Positions 31,094-41,028 of a stretch of 64,000 bases of DNA are shown here, one piece after another. Where the stretch lies: the NCBI GenBank assembly GCA_028694155.1, contig JAQUTY010000001.1:124001-188000 (forward strand), read 5' to 3'. Source of the DNA: Eubacteriales bacterium. GTDB taxonomy: Bacteria > Bacillota > Clostridia > Christensenellales > CAG-138. Each line of letters opens with the position of its first letter. Positions within the stretch are counted from its first letter, which is position 1. The notes under the pieces are model-generated. The model was not told the origin of the DNA and did no database searches. It worked only from the letters and a program-made list of their open reading frames with translations. A program made the translations under genes and the position numbers.

Positions 31094-32707
31094 CTAATTT
31101 ATCAATCGTTTCTTGCTCGTCATCGTCAAAAAGTCCCTATACGCCTCCGGTGCGGTATACCTGCGTTCGATTTTTTTATTTATCTTTACCATTCTGCCCA
31201 CAAAGGCGTGAACATCGACCTTATCAATCAATTCCTCGCCCAGACGGCGCACTATTTTTTGGGCTTCGGTGATCCATTCCATACATATCTCATCCATTCT
31301 CTCAATATCCTTTTGCGGATCAATGCTCTCGAGCCATCTCCTGAAAGGCTCATCTAATCTAAAATATGCCTGTCCTTCAGTTCGTTTCTTTATGCTGTTG
31401 AAGTCGGGTTTCCGCTTGTCTGAATATGCCATGCTGGATACAGCAAGATCGTATGCCAGTTGCCCAACCGCAGTGCATAACTTTTCCGCAACGGAAACAC
31501 AGTCATGAACCCTCGGTATCCAATTCGACCCAAGATCTGTCAGTATGTCTGCATTGAAGCGCAATTCATCATAAAAGGCATCTTTTATTGATGAGTTTGA
31601 AGTCCCATAGATTACCGCTAAATTGGCGAGCATCAGCAGTGAGTTCTCTATGAGTCCCTCTCGTTTTAGCTTGGTTACCCACTCAATGACCCCTGACTTT
31701 TTTCCATCTGTATTTGGTGCCACTAAGGAAGCGAAATCTCTCCATAGCATGCGTTCTAAATTGGGTGCTTTTGGAACAAACACCGGCACAGCCTTCTTTA
31801 TTCCCCCGACCCTTTTCCACAATGTCATTTGCTCTGCAAAGGCATTCTCGGTTGAAAAGCAGCTCCCTCCAGTTATCACATGTCCAATCACCATTTTGTC
31901 TTGTCGAACAAGATACACCTTTCGTCCCACAAATGTCAAAAGTTCTGACAGATTGTTGGGAATAGGCATCTGGTCGTCATGTGTTTCATTCTGATCTAGT
32001 TCCCAGATGGGACGCTCTGGATCCCAAAGAGAATAATCCTCCTTGATGAAAACCAAGTTCTGCATAAGCGTTTCGAATAGATTCCCCCCCGAAACATATA
32101 TCAAGTTGATCTTGCCAAGCCAGCCTACGCCAGTGCCAGTCTTCATTGCTGCGTCATCATATCCGTTTAAATGTAGTAACCAACGTGCTGCTTCCGAATA
32201 TCCAAGTTTTTCTTTATATATACCCGTTCTAGATGCAAATAGTCTTGGTTTGTTGTCGCTTTCCATCAGCTCACCATTGAGTTTTGAAACAGTGCGTATT
32301 TTTGCGCTGCCAATGTCTGCAATTTGGTAGAAAGGTGTTTCGGGGTGAAAGAGATAGAAACGCTCCTCGTATTTATCAAGATAGCTCTCGATAATTTCGG
32401 CTGGGAAACGCTTCATGTCCCATAGTGACTTCCAGCGTTCGAGCAACTGCTCAGGCTCCACTCCATCCACCTCATTGTTTAGCGGCTGATACTCCCCGAT
32501 GGCATCATAGCGACCGAATACGCTGTGCAGTATTGCAAGCAATAGCCTCAGCATCGCCACGTCTTGAAACGGGGTTTCTCCAGCCAAGCGTTTGTACTGG
32601 TGAGCATGCAAAAACACATCTTTGAGCGATAGCTCGTCCGTTCCACCATCGAAACGCATCAGCAGCACCCACGGCTCGTTGAGTAGGTTGAACTCTTTTT
32701 CCTTCAT
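31094..32707 (-). CDS. cse1: Cse1 (Cas8e) large subunit
   Basis: Cse1 recognises the PAM and recruits Cas3. The 537-residue protein begins KEKEFNLLNEPWVLLMRFDG, as in the family, with YHPETPFYQ-like FHPETPFYQIADIG near residue 120 and TGGSCFSTENAFAEQMTLWK near residue 285. A four-helix C-terminus follows. It overlaps cas3 by 4 bp and ends at TAG at normal length. Confidence 0.96.
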   Translation of the reverse strand: MKEKEFNLLNEPWVLLMRFDGGTDELSLKDVFLHAHQYKRLAGETPFQDVAMLRLLLAILHSVFGRYDAIGEYQPLNNEVDGVEPEQLLERWKSLWDMKRFPAEIIESYLDKYEERFYLFHPETPFYQIADIGSAKIRTVSKLNGELMESDNKPRLFASRTGIYKEKLGYSEAARWLLHLNGYDDAAMKTGTGVGWLGKINLIYVSGGNLFETLMQNLVFIKEDYSLWDPERPIWELDQNETHDDQMPIPNNLSELLTFVGRKVYLVRQDKMVIGHVITGGSCFSTENAFAEQMTLWKRVGGIKKAVPVFVPKAPNLERMLWRDFASLVAPNTDGKKSGVIEWVTKLKREGLIENSLLMLANLAVIYGTSNSSIKDAFYDELRFNADILTDLGSNWIPRVHDCVSVAEKLCTAVGQLAYDLAVSSMAYSDKRKPDFNSIKKRTEGQAYFRLDEPFRRWLESIDPQKDIERMDEICMEWITEAQKIVRRLGEELIDKVDVHAFVGRMVKINKKIERRYTAPEAYRDFLTMTSKKRLIN

Positions 32708-35466
32708 TGACTGTCCTCCTTCATATATGTCATTCCAATTAGTCGGTCATATGTAATGCAATAACCGTTTAGTGTCGTTTTCAGTTCCTCATCCAGCACT
32801 AAGAAAAGCTGATCTGTTAGCCATGTTGATTTTTTCCATGCTTTGGGTATCTCGTCCTTGAGGCTCTCAAGCTCCTTGAGCGTGTTTTCAACGGAGTGCG
32901 CTTTACATAGCGGTGTCGGCAGTGCAATCGTTTGACGAGCCATCGCCTTGGCAACCTGCGGTGGAAGCTCATCAAAGGCTTCGGGTATCTGTCCCCCTTC
33001 GCACCACGGCAAAAAGCCGAGTCCCTGCTCATGTCTAATTAGCACAACCACTTCAACGGACTCATCGCCGTCTCTAACCGCTGCATAGCTGCGTTGCTCG
33101 CTGTAAGGAACATCTATATTGAACCAGTCATTGAGCGTTCTCGTTGCCCAAATCGAAGGTTTTGCCAGCCTGAAGCTGCTCGCTTTCCTCTGCCGTATCC
33201 GCTCATTGGTGTTATGCTTATCCAGTGCGTGGGCATATTCCTCGGGCAGTCCTTCAGGCTCAAACGCAAAGTCGTAGGTCTTTGCAACGAGCTTGGGAAT
33301 ATCCGTTGGAAGAACAATCCTATTTGGCAGCAAGGCCTTTGTACGCATGAGCAAGCAGTCGCCATATATGCTCGCAGACCCCTTATTCGTCTCGTCTAAA
33401 CACAACACTGCACAGATGGGCTTGTCAAGCTGAGCAGGACGGCTTCTATTGTGCCTGTGCAGTCTGCCAATCCTCTGCAAAAGCAAATCCATGGGGCATA
33501 GCTCCGAAATCATCAAATCGAAATCAACGTCCAGCGACTGCTCCAGCACCTGTGTGCCAACAACTATGCGAAGCTGTGGGCGATGCTCAGACTCCTTGCC
33601 CAATTCCCTTATAAGCTCACGCTCATTGCTTACCCTATCTCCAATCAAAAAGCGAGAATGAGCCAAGCGCACAACATCTGCTCCATATTTATCGGCAAGC
33701 TGCAAATAGAGCTGTTGAGCTTTTTTGACTGTATTTACTATTACGCCCACGCATCCTCCCTGCGTCAGCTTCGTATCCAAGTAGGTCGCAATATTTTCGT
33801 CCGTAAGAGCTTCTATCGAGATTATCTTTTGGTCATCTTTGCACTCGACTGCATATTGTTGTATCTGCTCATCACATACGCAGGTGATGAGAGGATAGGC
33901 GTTTGCATCGCTAAGGGGGAGATTGCTCGCTGTGCTTTTACCCATATATGCCGCTATCATCTCCCGTCGTTTCTGTGGCGGAAGTGTGGCAGACATAATA
34001 ATGACAGGCGTTTTGTAAGCTCCAAGCCATCTAAGTGCCATGTAGAGATATTGTCCCATGTAGGAATCGAAGGCATGGCACTCATCGATGACCACCACCT
34101 TGTCTGCAAGTCCGAAATGTCGGAGCATGACATGCTTCTGTTTTAGTGCCATCAAAAGAAGCTGGTCGATTGTGCCCACCACATAGTCCGCAAGCAGTGC
34201 CTTTTTTCCGCCCTCGAACCAAGAATTGACAATCGCACCATCCTCGGACGAATCTTCACATATTCCCGATGCGCTCGGCAGATTGACATATTCGTCATTA
34301 AATTGCGCCTTGCCATGTGCCAGACGTACCGCATACCGATCGAATGGCATCAGCCTCTCCATCCATGAGAGTATGCGTGGAAATGCGGCGTTTGTAGTAG
34401 CTTGAGTAGGTAGTGCAAAGAACAAGCCATTGCGCTGGGTGCGATTCTGCATTATCTCCACCGCTACAAGTGCCGCCTATGTCTTTCCCTGTCCCATTGG
34501 TGCCTCAATAATCATCAAGGAGGGAACGGTTTGAGCGCAGAGGCTTTCAGCAACCTTGAGTTGCATAGGGTTGGCGTCAAAGCAAAACCTGTCCATATAA
34601 AGGTCGCTGTATATCCAAGAATCATCACGCGGCGCAGGTGCTTGTAATGAAAAATGCTCCCATGCCAAATCAGCTCTTCTCCGTTGCTCATCGATTGACA
34701 ATGTGCAACCAGCCTCAAAATACGGAAATGCCTTTTCGTTGCTCGACATCCAGTCCGCCATTATCACAAGCGCTGTGAGCAATACCTGCGCCGGCTGACT
34801 GGGTATTGGCACGGAATGGAGATCGTCAAAGCCCGACAACTCCAATGCAAGCGCAAGCACCTCTGCTTGTGCGTTCCTCCAATGCTGACTTGTGCCATAA
34901 TTGCTGGGGTAGGAGACCTGCTCGTTCACCACGTTGTCTTCTGTTGGCTTGCCGTGATGCGCACCAATAATGCTGGCAATGTTGTAAAGGCAGCCCATGG
35001 TTCTCAGTAGCCTCTCCCCTGCAAGTGTATGCGGTGTCTTGCATCGAAACGGATATTCATCGCCGTCTTTTATCTCCATCCCCATGTTGACTGTCTGTTC
35101 TCTTATCATATCATCAAGATCATTGGCTGGAATGCAAGTCTTGGATTGAAATGCGGGTGTCGCCTTGCCAATATCATGGACGGCTGCAAGGAATACAAAA
35201 AGACGCCCGGCACCATCTATATCGGTGCAGCAAGCGTCCGCAATGTAATTCTTATTCCCTTTGGACACTCTAAAGTGCCATAGTTTCTTTGCCATCGCCG
35301 CAGTATCGCAGAGATGATCAAACAAAGACAGCGACCTCATGCTTGCGTCATGCGGCTTCTTTGCCCAAAGAGCCCTAATATATCTGTATTGTCTCTGCAT
35401 TCCTGTATCCAGATCCAATATGATTGGATCTCCCCCCGATAAACGTTTCGCCAACCGAATGCTCAT
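32704..35466 (-). pseudogene. cas3: Cas3 HD nuclease-helicase with an in-frame TAG after Walker A
   Basis: The gene spans 921 codons in one frame. The HD nuclease part has FLAAVHDIGKATPAFQSK near residue 92, HTLAGE near 148 and IGAHHGK near 166. The helicase motif I is APMGQGKT, and the very next codon is TAG (34477-34479). The frame then continues AALVAVEIMQNRTQRNG through VVIDECHAFDSY, MSATLPPQKRR and QRIGRLHRH to the end at 32704. The usual residue after GKT is Glu (GAG), one base from TAG. The break separates nuclease and helicase, so interference should be abolished unless TAG is suppressed. Cas3 heads the operon and has a promoter at 35498-35526. Confidence 0.92.
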
Positions 35467-35497
35467 GTATTTGTATGTGATTTATTGCTTCTTTACA

Positions 35498-35526
35498 AAT
35501 ATACCATATCTACCACTTATTTGCAA
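35498..35526 (-). promoter_or_regulatory. cas operon promoter
   Basis: On the minus strand TTGCAA (35521-35526) and TATATT (35498-35503) are spaced by 17 bp, and TGG before the -10 makes an extended -10. It lies about 30 bp upstream of cas3. Confidence 0.7.
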
Positions 35527-35627
35527 CAAATTTATCTGAGAATCGGCAAAAAATAGAACATTGCTTAACAAGAAGTGCTCTCATGCTGAATAGTCTGACA
35601 AGAATTGCACTCATTTTAGAAAAACTC

Positions 35628-35656
35628 TTGCAAAATTCGGAAAATGCGTTTATAAT
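35628..35656 (+). promoter_or_regulatory. tRNA-Trp promoter
   Basis: TTGCAA (35628-35633), 17-bp spacer, TATAAT (35651-35656), 27 bp before the tRNA. Confidence 0.8.
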
Positions 35657-35683
35657 GCACAAGTAAGTTTTATTTTTGCGCCT

Positions 35684-35757
35684 AGGGGCATGATGTAATG
35701 GTAACATAGCGGTCTCCAAAACCGTTCTTCTGAGTTCGAGTCTTAGTGCCCCTGCCA
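35684..35757 (+). tRNA. tRNA-Trp (CCA)
   Basis: A 74-nt cloverleaf with acceptor AGGGGCA/TGCCCCT, anticodon loop CTCCAAA (CCA at 35716-35718), T loop TTCGAGT and encoded 3' CCA. It lies between the cas operon and the RHS island. Confidence 0.96.
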
Positions 35758-35766
35758 ATCTAAAAG

Positions 35767-35809
35767 AAGCCCTAAATGTCTGGAAAAACCCAGAATTTCG
35801 GGCTTTTTT
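35767..35809 (+). terminator. tRNA-Trp terminator
   Basis: AAGCCC (35767-35772) pairs with GGGCTT (35800-35805), followed by a T run; an inner TGGAAAAACCCA hairpin may stack inside. Confidence 0.7.
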
Positions 35810-35860
35810 CATGCTCTCTCTTTTTGTTTCAATCTCGGCTCAGCTCACCATCTGTCACCA

Positions 35861-35906
35861 TTTTATGTACTATAATCACACCTTTTTTTGATTATAGTAC
35901 ATAAAA
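35861..35906. repeat. Perfect 18-bp inverted repeat at the island edge
   Basis: TTTTATGTACTATAATCA at 35861-35878 and its exact reverse complement at 35889-35906 surround a 10-nt T-rich loop. It lies between tRNA-Trp and the left-most RHS junction element. It could be a terminator for leftward RHS transcription or a mobile-element end; there is no long T tract after it. Confidence 0.7.
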
Positions 35907-36050
35907 TAGTGCGTAAAAATTTGAGGGCTATTGGGGGACTGCTTTGTCGGTATACCTTTGGCAGTAAATGATGCTCCTGTCTCCGCCAGCATATGATGAG
36001 CCTTTGCCTTGACAAGAGTGTTCTGCAATTTCTTATTGCTCTCAATATGA

Positions 36051-36230
36051 GCCTAAAATGCAAAAGGGCAGATTGTCAAGGTGCTAATCCCGTGGATCGG
36101 GGAAGCCGAAAATGTGATACGGCTTCCCTATCCCCCCTCCCACGGTTGACCCTGTAAAATTCGAACGTTCTTGCAAGGTTCTTATCCAACAATGAGCCTG
36201 TTGTTAAAAGGCTGTTTGTCAAGGTGCCGA
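36051..36230 (-). repeat. RHS cassette junction element, copy 1
   Basis: It contains the sequence shared by all cassette joints: (minus strand) a start TGCATTTTAGGCTCATATTG, preceded by a foldable block. In that block CCGTGG (36090-36095) pairs with CCACGG (36140-36145), and GGGGAAGCCG (36099-36108) with CGGCTTCCC (36120-36128). A second, imperfect copy of the AGCCT...AAAGGGCTGTTTGTCAAGGTGC stretch lies near 36190-36227. To its left (35866-36050) a short RHS-like frame (KLQNTLVKAKAHHMLAETGA) is a cassette relic. Confidence 0.75.
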
Positions 36231-36282
36231 AGTCGGCGGGCATTTAACAAGGACTCCGCATTGCGAACTAAGCACATATTAC

Positions 36283-36987
36283 TCAGTCTAGACGGACATC
36301 AAATCTAAAACCGTTGCATAACACAAGGCCCTCGTCATATATCGTGTAACACAAGTTCGTCTCAGTTACTATCTCTATGTAGTATTCTCGACCGTAAAGG
36401 GCATTTTCCATGAAGACATCAACTTCTTTTATCGTTTCTGGTTCTTGAGCATTCATCCACAGCGCAGATAGATAGTATCCCCACCAAGCCGTTGCTTCTT
36501 TTGAATAATCATCAGAAGCTATCCCGCTTGATTCGAGTTCCTGAACAATCAATCGGACTGCCAACTCGTCATAACTCTCGTTTTTGAATTCATCGATTGA
36601 ACTGTTTGATTGCCAAAAGGCTTTCTTTCTGCTTTGCTCATCAATAATAACTGACCATACCTCGGGAAAAGTGTCTTTATCGTTTGTATAGTAAAACCTA
36701 TACTCGCTTGGTTGCGGCTCGGCGCTGAGAAGAACGGTTTTCTCAACGTGATAGACCAATGAGAAATCTTCCCCGTCAGCGGTTTTTGAGCCGTCAAGCA
36801 AGATCATCTCTTCGGTAACACTCTTGACACTAAAGCCACATATCTGATTACCGGCGGATGCTTCAGTGGATGTTACCTGCCCATTATACATACATAGAAT
36901 AAAATAGTTGTTGCTCTTATTGTGGTTACAACCTGCTTCGCCAATCATCAGACCACAGAGAAGAAGTGCGATCAATCCCTTTTTCAT
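36283..36987 (-). CDS. Putative lipoprotein immunity protein, cassette A
   Basis: The 234-residue protein has a signal peptide MKKGLIALLLCGLMIGEAGC with the lipidation Cys at 20. The mature part is acidic with no known domain. It directly follows the metallopeptidase-like RHS tip of cassette A (18 bp), the position of immunity genes in polymorphic toxin loci. An outward-facing lipoprotein would protect against a toxin acting outside the membrane. Role is inferred from position only. Confidence 0.6.
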   Translation of the reverse strand: MKKGLIALLLCGLMIGEAGCNHNKSNNYFILCMYNGQVTSTEASAGNQICGFSVKSVTEEMILLDGSKTADGEDFSLVYHVEKTVLLSAEPQPSEYRFYYTNDKDTFPEVWSVIIDEQSRKKAFWQSNSSIDEFKNESYDELAVRLIVQELESSGIASDDYSKEATAWWGYYLSALWMNAQEPETIKEVDVFMENALYGREYYIEIVTETNLCYTIYDEGLVLCNGFRFDVRLD

Positions 36988-37005
36988 GTCAATCTCTCCT
37001 TTCGA

Positions 37006-37533
37006 TTAATATGCTGGTTGTCCAGCAAACTCTCTAGCATCGGCTTCAATCGGCTGTGTAACATATTGCATCCAATTTGTTCCATCAAAGGTGACATATG
37101 AGCCTCCATATTTCTCTGAACATGTTTTCCACGAATCAATTGTCGATTTTATCTCGCTGTGTGCAATACTATCCGCCATGACATCATATTGGTAAGCATG
37201 CCTTAACTCATGTCGAATAGTCTGCAGTCTATCGTAGGCAAGAAAACCATCTCCAACGTTGATTCTGATAATATCTCCTTGGTGTTGCCCGTTCCAACTC
37301 TCTCCAGTAACTAGAACAAAAGAGTGTTTTGTAACACCCATAGCCGTTGCTACTTCATTATAATATTGTATTAGAATTATCAACTTTTGAAAATCGTTAC
37401 TTTCATTCCAAGTCTCCTCTGAATACTGTGACTTATTTGTAATTTCATCAACAATTTTTTCATGGGCGGAGTCCCTGTGCTTGTATCGGTATACGCCATT
37501 AGACCGCCACCCAAGTTCTTCGAATTTTGATCG
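37006..37533 (-). pseudogene. RHS tip A: zincin-like metallopeptidase domain, out of frame
   Basis: This 175-codon frame contains RLQTIRHELRHAYQYDVMAD, a zincin HExxH with a following region ending QPIEADAREFAGQPAY, in the style of metallopeptidase toxins. It has no start of its own and lies directly downstream of the RHS core of cassette A, but in another frame. The core frame stops 11 codons earlier (37499). The joint has a GTGTGTGTGG run where slippage could have occurred. The RHS-tip fusion is therefore broken or needs frameshifting. Confidence 0.7.
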
Positions 37534-38113
37534 TCAACCACACACACCCACTCGGGTCGCTCATGTTGACTGGATTGTTGAGGCAGTAGGCGTAGCTGTT
37601 GTGACCGAGAACGCCTTGACCGGTGGATAGCAGGACGTCGGACGAGATGAAACGGCAGGTTTCGGGGTTGTAGTAGCGGGATTGCAGGTAGTACCAGCCG
37701 GTTTCGGTATCGTAGACGTACCCACGGTAGCGGAAGGGCTGATTTGTGCCTAATGTAGTTGCCAAGGTGCCTGTGCATGAGGTTTGCTTTCCCCATGTAT
37801 CATATGCGTATTGTACAATGGTTGTGCCTGTGCTGTCAAGTAAATTTATTACATCGCCTTGTGCGTTGCGCAGATAGTAATAGGTCGTGTAGGTGCTTCC
37901 GCCGTTGGTCGAGTAATCGACTGCTACTAAACGCCCGCTGCTGTCGTAGCTGAAACGCTGGTAGATTGAACCTGCTGTCATGCCGATTAGCACTGAACCG
38001 TTGTAGTAATAGTTGGTGGTTGTGCCATTTACGGTTTTTTGAGTGCGCAAGCCGCTTTCATCGTAGGCAAAATTGCATTTTCTTTTTGTTCTCAATATGA
38101 GCCTAAATTGCAA
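37499..38113 (-). pseudogene. RHS core fragment, cassette A
   Basis: The 204 residues hold YD-repeat sequence (SYDSSGRLVAVDYST) and the RHS-associated core QPFRYRGYVYDTETGWYYLQ, then SRYYNPETCRFISSDVLLST and LNNPVNMSDPSG, after which variable tips begin. The N-terminal secretion and YD-repeat body is absent; the frame starts within the junction repeat (MQFRLILRTKRKCN). It is an orphan cassette awaiting recombination with a full RHS gene, or a relic. Confidence 0.85.
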
Positions 38114-38280
38114 AAGGGCTGTTTGTCAAGGTGCTAATCCCGTGGATCGGGGAAGCCGCAATCGTGATACGGCTTTCCTTCCCCCCCTCCTACGGTTGTC
38201 CTGCATAAACTTCACGTTCTTGCAAGGTTCATTATCCAACGATGCGCCAAGTTGCGTAGGGCAGTTTGCCAAGGGGCTAG
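38085..38280 (-). repeat. RHS cassette junction element, copy 2
   Basis: It shares the AGCCTAAATTGCAAAAGGGC start and the GTGGATCGGGGAAGCCG ... CGGCTTTCC hairpin with copies 1 and 3. The outer arm has changed from CCACGG to CTACGG, which keeps pairing with CCGTGG through a G-T pair. The right end is degenerate. Confidence 0.75.
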
Positions 38281-38322
38281 TGTCACTTATCCGATAAGGG
38301 TGTTGGTTCTGCGACATTGCAC

Positions 38323-38892
38323 CTAAACTAAAGTCCAAATCTTCGTATACCACTCGCCTTCCAGATGCTCATATCCTTTACTCAAACTTTCATTCATATC
38401 CCCCTTGGTGTACACTAAATCCTCTTGATAATAGCTGCCTTCAAACACCAAGCTTTTGTGAATGGTGGATATGCACAAGCACCTTCCTACATCTTCGTCT
38501 TGGTACAGACTAATTTGCGTATTTTCGGGAAATGAATCCAATATCATTTTCAACGAGATATATGTGTCCTCAGATATTGACCAGTCTTGGCAAAAAATCT
38601 TTGTTCCTTGATAAATATAGTAGAAGGAGTTGCTGCTGTAACAACTGCTGTCAAAGTAGTATTCTATTCCCCCTTCAACATTCGGTTCAGATATGCATGA
38701 TTTTGCTGCAATTGTCGCCTGCTCAAATAGAGCCTCATCTTCAACCAAGGCTTTGGAAGATATTGCCTCATCTCTTTGCGTTGGTGCTTCGGTCTCACTC
38801 GCTGTATCGGCTTGAATAAGTTGCTCATCTGTGGTCGCCTTGCAGCCCGAAAACAGACAAATTAGTAAAATAAACAAAATAGCTATTTTCAT
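38323..38892 (-). CDS. Putative lipoprotein immunity protein, cassette B
   Basis: The 189-residue protein begins MKIAILFILLICLFSGC, with lipidation Cys at 17. ATG 38892 is chosen because GAGGT precedes it and it starts the signal peptide. It lies 10 bp after the metzincin-tipped RHS gene. The mature part has no recognised fold. Immunity role is inferred from position and localisation. Confidence 0.65.
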   Translation of the reverse strand: MKIAILFILLICLFSGCKATTDEQLIQADTASETEAPTQRDEAISSKALVEDEALFEQATIAAKSCISEPNVEGGIEYYFDSSCYSSNSFYYIYQGTKIFCQDWSISEDTYISLKMILDSFPENTQISLYQDEDVGRCLCISTIHKSLVFEGSYYQEDLVYTKGDMNESLSKGYEHLEGEWYTKIWTLV

Positions 38893-38902
38893 ATTTACCT
38901 CT

Positions 38903-40798
38903 TTACCTCCCGTAATATTGGCTTTGTCCAGTAACAAAGAATTGGAGTACTTTATATACATCTATGGTCTGTACGTCGGTATGAAAGCCGTTCATAACCG
39001 ACAATCCTTTCCATGATTCGCTCGAGTATGCATCATGTAAGCCAAGCCTATGTCCAAATTCATGCTCTGAAATCCACTCAATGTCTTTGTCGTCATAGAC
39101 TGTTCCTGTTCTGCTGTCTCCTATGTAAATATACATGCTACCAGACACGCCCAAGGTGCAGTCTGTATAAATGGGGAATGATGTTCCATTTGGAGCAGTT
39201 CCACATATAACCGTTGTTGTCACGCTAATTTCATAACCTGCTAAATTATACACGCCACTCCAGCCATCTTCAATTCCCGAAATTATTAACCCTTGATACG
39301 GACCTCCTCCGTAGAAAGTTACATAAAACTTAATGTCCAAGTGTCCATCAATATACGACAACAACAGTCCATCGTCTACATACTTAGCGTTTGAGTAAGC
39401 AAATGAATATGCATATATATATCTAAGCTCATCCCCTCCGTCGGTATACCCCTTATCGCCCTTGTCAAATGATGGTCTGCAACCGCCTTCGTCGCTCATG
39501 TTCACAGGATTGTTGAGACAGTAGGCGTAGCTGTTGTGACCGAGAACGCCTTGACCTGTGCTTAGGAGGACGTCTGACGAGATGAAACGGCAGGTTTCGG
39601 GGTTGTAGTACCTGCTTTGGAGGTAGTACCAGCCTGTCTCCGTGTCAAAGACATAGCCACGGTAGCGGAAGGGTTGGTTCTGTCCTAATGAAGTTGCCAA
39701 GGTGCCTGTGCATGATAGCTGTTTGCCCCATGTATCATATGCATATTGTACAACAGTGTTGCCGCTGCCGTCAAGCAGTTTTACGATGTCGCCTTGCCCG
39801 TTTCTTAGATAATAATAGGTTGTGTAGCTACTTCCGCTGTTGGTTGAGTAATCGACTGCAACCAAACGTCCGCTGCTGTCGTAGCTGAAACGCTGGTAGA
39901 TTGAACCTGCCGTCATGCCGATAAGCACTGAACCGTTGTAGTAATAGTTGGTGGTTATTCCGTTTACGGTCTTTTGCGTGCGCAGGCCGCTTTCATCGTA
40001 GGCGTAGTAAATGTTCTGCCCCGATGATGTGCTGTTTGTAAGTCGTTTTCCTTCCCACGAAAGGGTTTTGCCAAGATAGCTTGTGGCGTTGCCCATTTCA
40101 TCATAGGACAGGCTTTGCGTGCTTGTTAGGGTTTGCACTCCGGCTGCGCTCACCGTGTAGGTCTTTATCTGCGTCAACTGATCCTGCCATGAGCTGTTGC
40201 CGTAGACGTACTGGATGCGCTGCGTTGGCGTATGAACGCCGGTATTGTAGTAGTTGAACACCTGCGTTCCGCTGCTGCCTATTGCATGGTATGCACTGTC
40301 GGTTATTGCATATCCCGATGGTGCTGATTCCTGTTTGATATACAGATTACTCATCTGCGGATAATAGTATGCGTATCCGTAGGAATTTGTTGTTATTGTG
40401 TCCTCCAGTGAGTAAGCCGATGTACCTTGCGTATAGTATATCCCAAACACACCACCTGCAAGTGGGCTTCCGTTCTCATCGGTGAGATACACATTGATGC
40501 CCGATGTAGGCGTAGGGGAGGTCAGCGGATTCGGTGCGGAAGATGAGCCGCCGCCAAGCGAGCCGGTCGTATATGCGTAAGTGTACTTGTTTACTAGATT
40601 CCCCCACTGGTCATACTCGTAGGTCACAGTCTTGTTGTTCTCATTGTTAAGCGAGATAAAGACATTCTCACGAACGAGCTGGTTTGCGGCGTCGTAGACG
40701 TAGGTTGTGACCGCCACGCCTTGGGATATGCCGTCAGTTTGCGTGTTCCAGTTGTTGTTGCAATTTCTTTTTGCTCTCAATATGAGCCTAAAATGCAA
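38903..40798 (-). CDS. RHS protein with metzincin tip, cassette B (N-terminally incomplete)
   Basis: The 631-residue frame starts in the junction repeat (MHFRLILRAKRNCN). It has YD repeats, then a Cna-B/SpaA-like insert (LTDENGSPLAGGVFGIYYTQ, near residues 95-165), more YD repeats and the core ending LNNPVNMSDEGG near residue 440. The tip carries SEHEFGHRLGLHDAYS, a full HExxHxxGxxHD metzincin zinc site, and SVMNGF as a candidate Met-turn. The tip is in frame. A secretion N-terminus is missing, so the fragment may be a donor cassette. The toxin target is unknown. Confidence 0.85.
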   Translation of the reverse strand: MHFRLILRAKRNCNNNWNTQTDGISQGVAVTTYVYDAANQLVRENVFISLNNENNKTVTYEYDQWGNLVNKYTYAYTTGSLGGGSSSAPNPLTSPTPTSGINVYLTDENGSPLAGGVFGIYYTQGTSAYSLEDTITTNSYGYAYYYPQMSNLYIKQESAPSGYAITDSAYHAIGSSGTQVFNYYNTGVHTPTQRIQYVYGNSSWQDQLTQIKTYTVSAAGVQTLTSTQSLSYDEMGNATSYLGKTLSWEGKRLTNSTSSGQNIYYAYDESGLRTQKTVNGITTNYYYNGSVLIGMTAGSIYQRFSYDSSGRLVAVDYSTNSGSSYTTYYYLRNGQGDIVKLLDGSGNTVVQYAYDTWGKQLSCTGTLATSLGQNQPFRYRGYVFDTETGWYYLQSRYYNPETCRFISSDVLLSTGQGVLGHNSYAYCLNNPVNMSDEGGCRPSFDKGDKGYTDGGDELRYIYAYSFAYSNAKYVDDGLLLSYIDGHLDIKFYVTFYGGGPYQGLIISGIEDGWSGVYNLAGYEISVTTTVICGTAPNGTSFPIYTDCTLGVSGSMYIYIGDSRTGTVYDDKDIEWISEHEFGHRLGLHDAYSSESWKGLSVMNGFHTDVQTIDVYKVLQFFVTGQSQYYGR

Positions 40799-40960
40799 AA
40801 GGGCTGTTTGTCAAGGTGCTAATCCCGTGGATTGGGGAAGCCGCAATCGTGATACGGCTTCCCTATCCCCCCTCCCACGGTTGACCCTGCAAAAACTACA
40901 CGTTCTCGCAATGTTCGTCATCCGACAATGAGCCTGTTGATGCAAAAAGGACTGTTGTAG
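40765..40960 (-). repeat. RHS cassette junction element, copy 3
   Basis: The copy has the same order: AGCCTAAAATGCAAAAGGGC, then CCGTGG, GGGGAAGCCG ... CGGCTTCCC, CCACGG, then an imperfect second copy of the AGCCTGTTG start at about 40930. It joins cassettes B and C. Confidence 0.75.
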
Positions 40961-41028
40961 CGGATGCTTCATATGATTTCAAAATGCACTCAATGCTGCC
41001 TGTTCCACCAAGTTAGCACAAGCGTTTG

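Noticed and set aside
34461..34479. cas3 as two natural genes (separate HD nuclease and helicase)
   Set aside because: The split falls directly after Walker A in one continuous frame, so neither half would be a complete domain, unlike real Cas3''/Cas3' pairs.
35510..35812. Minus-strand frame across tRNA-Trp
   Set aside because: It is antisense to a well-folded tRNA with its own promoter and terminator.
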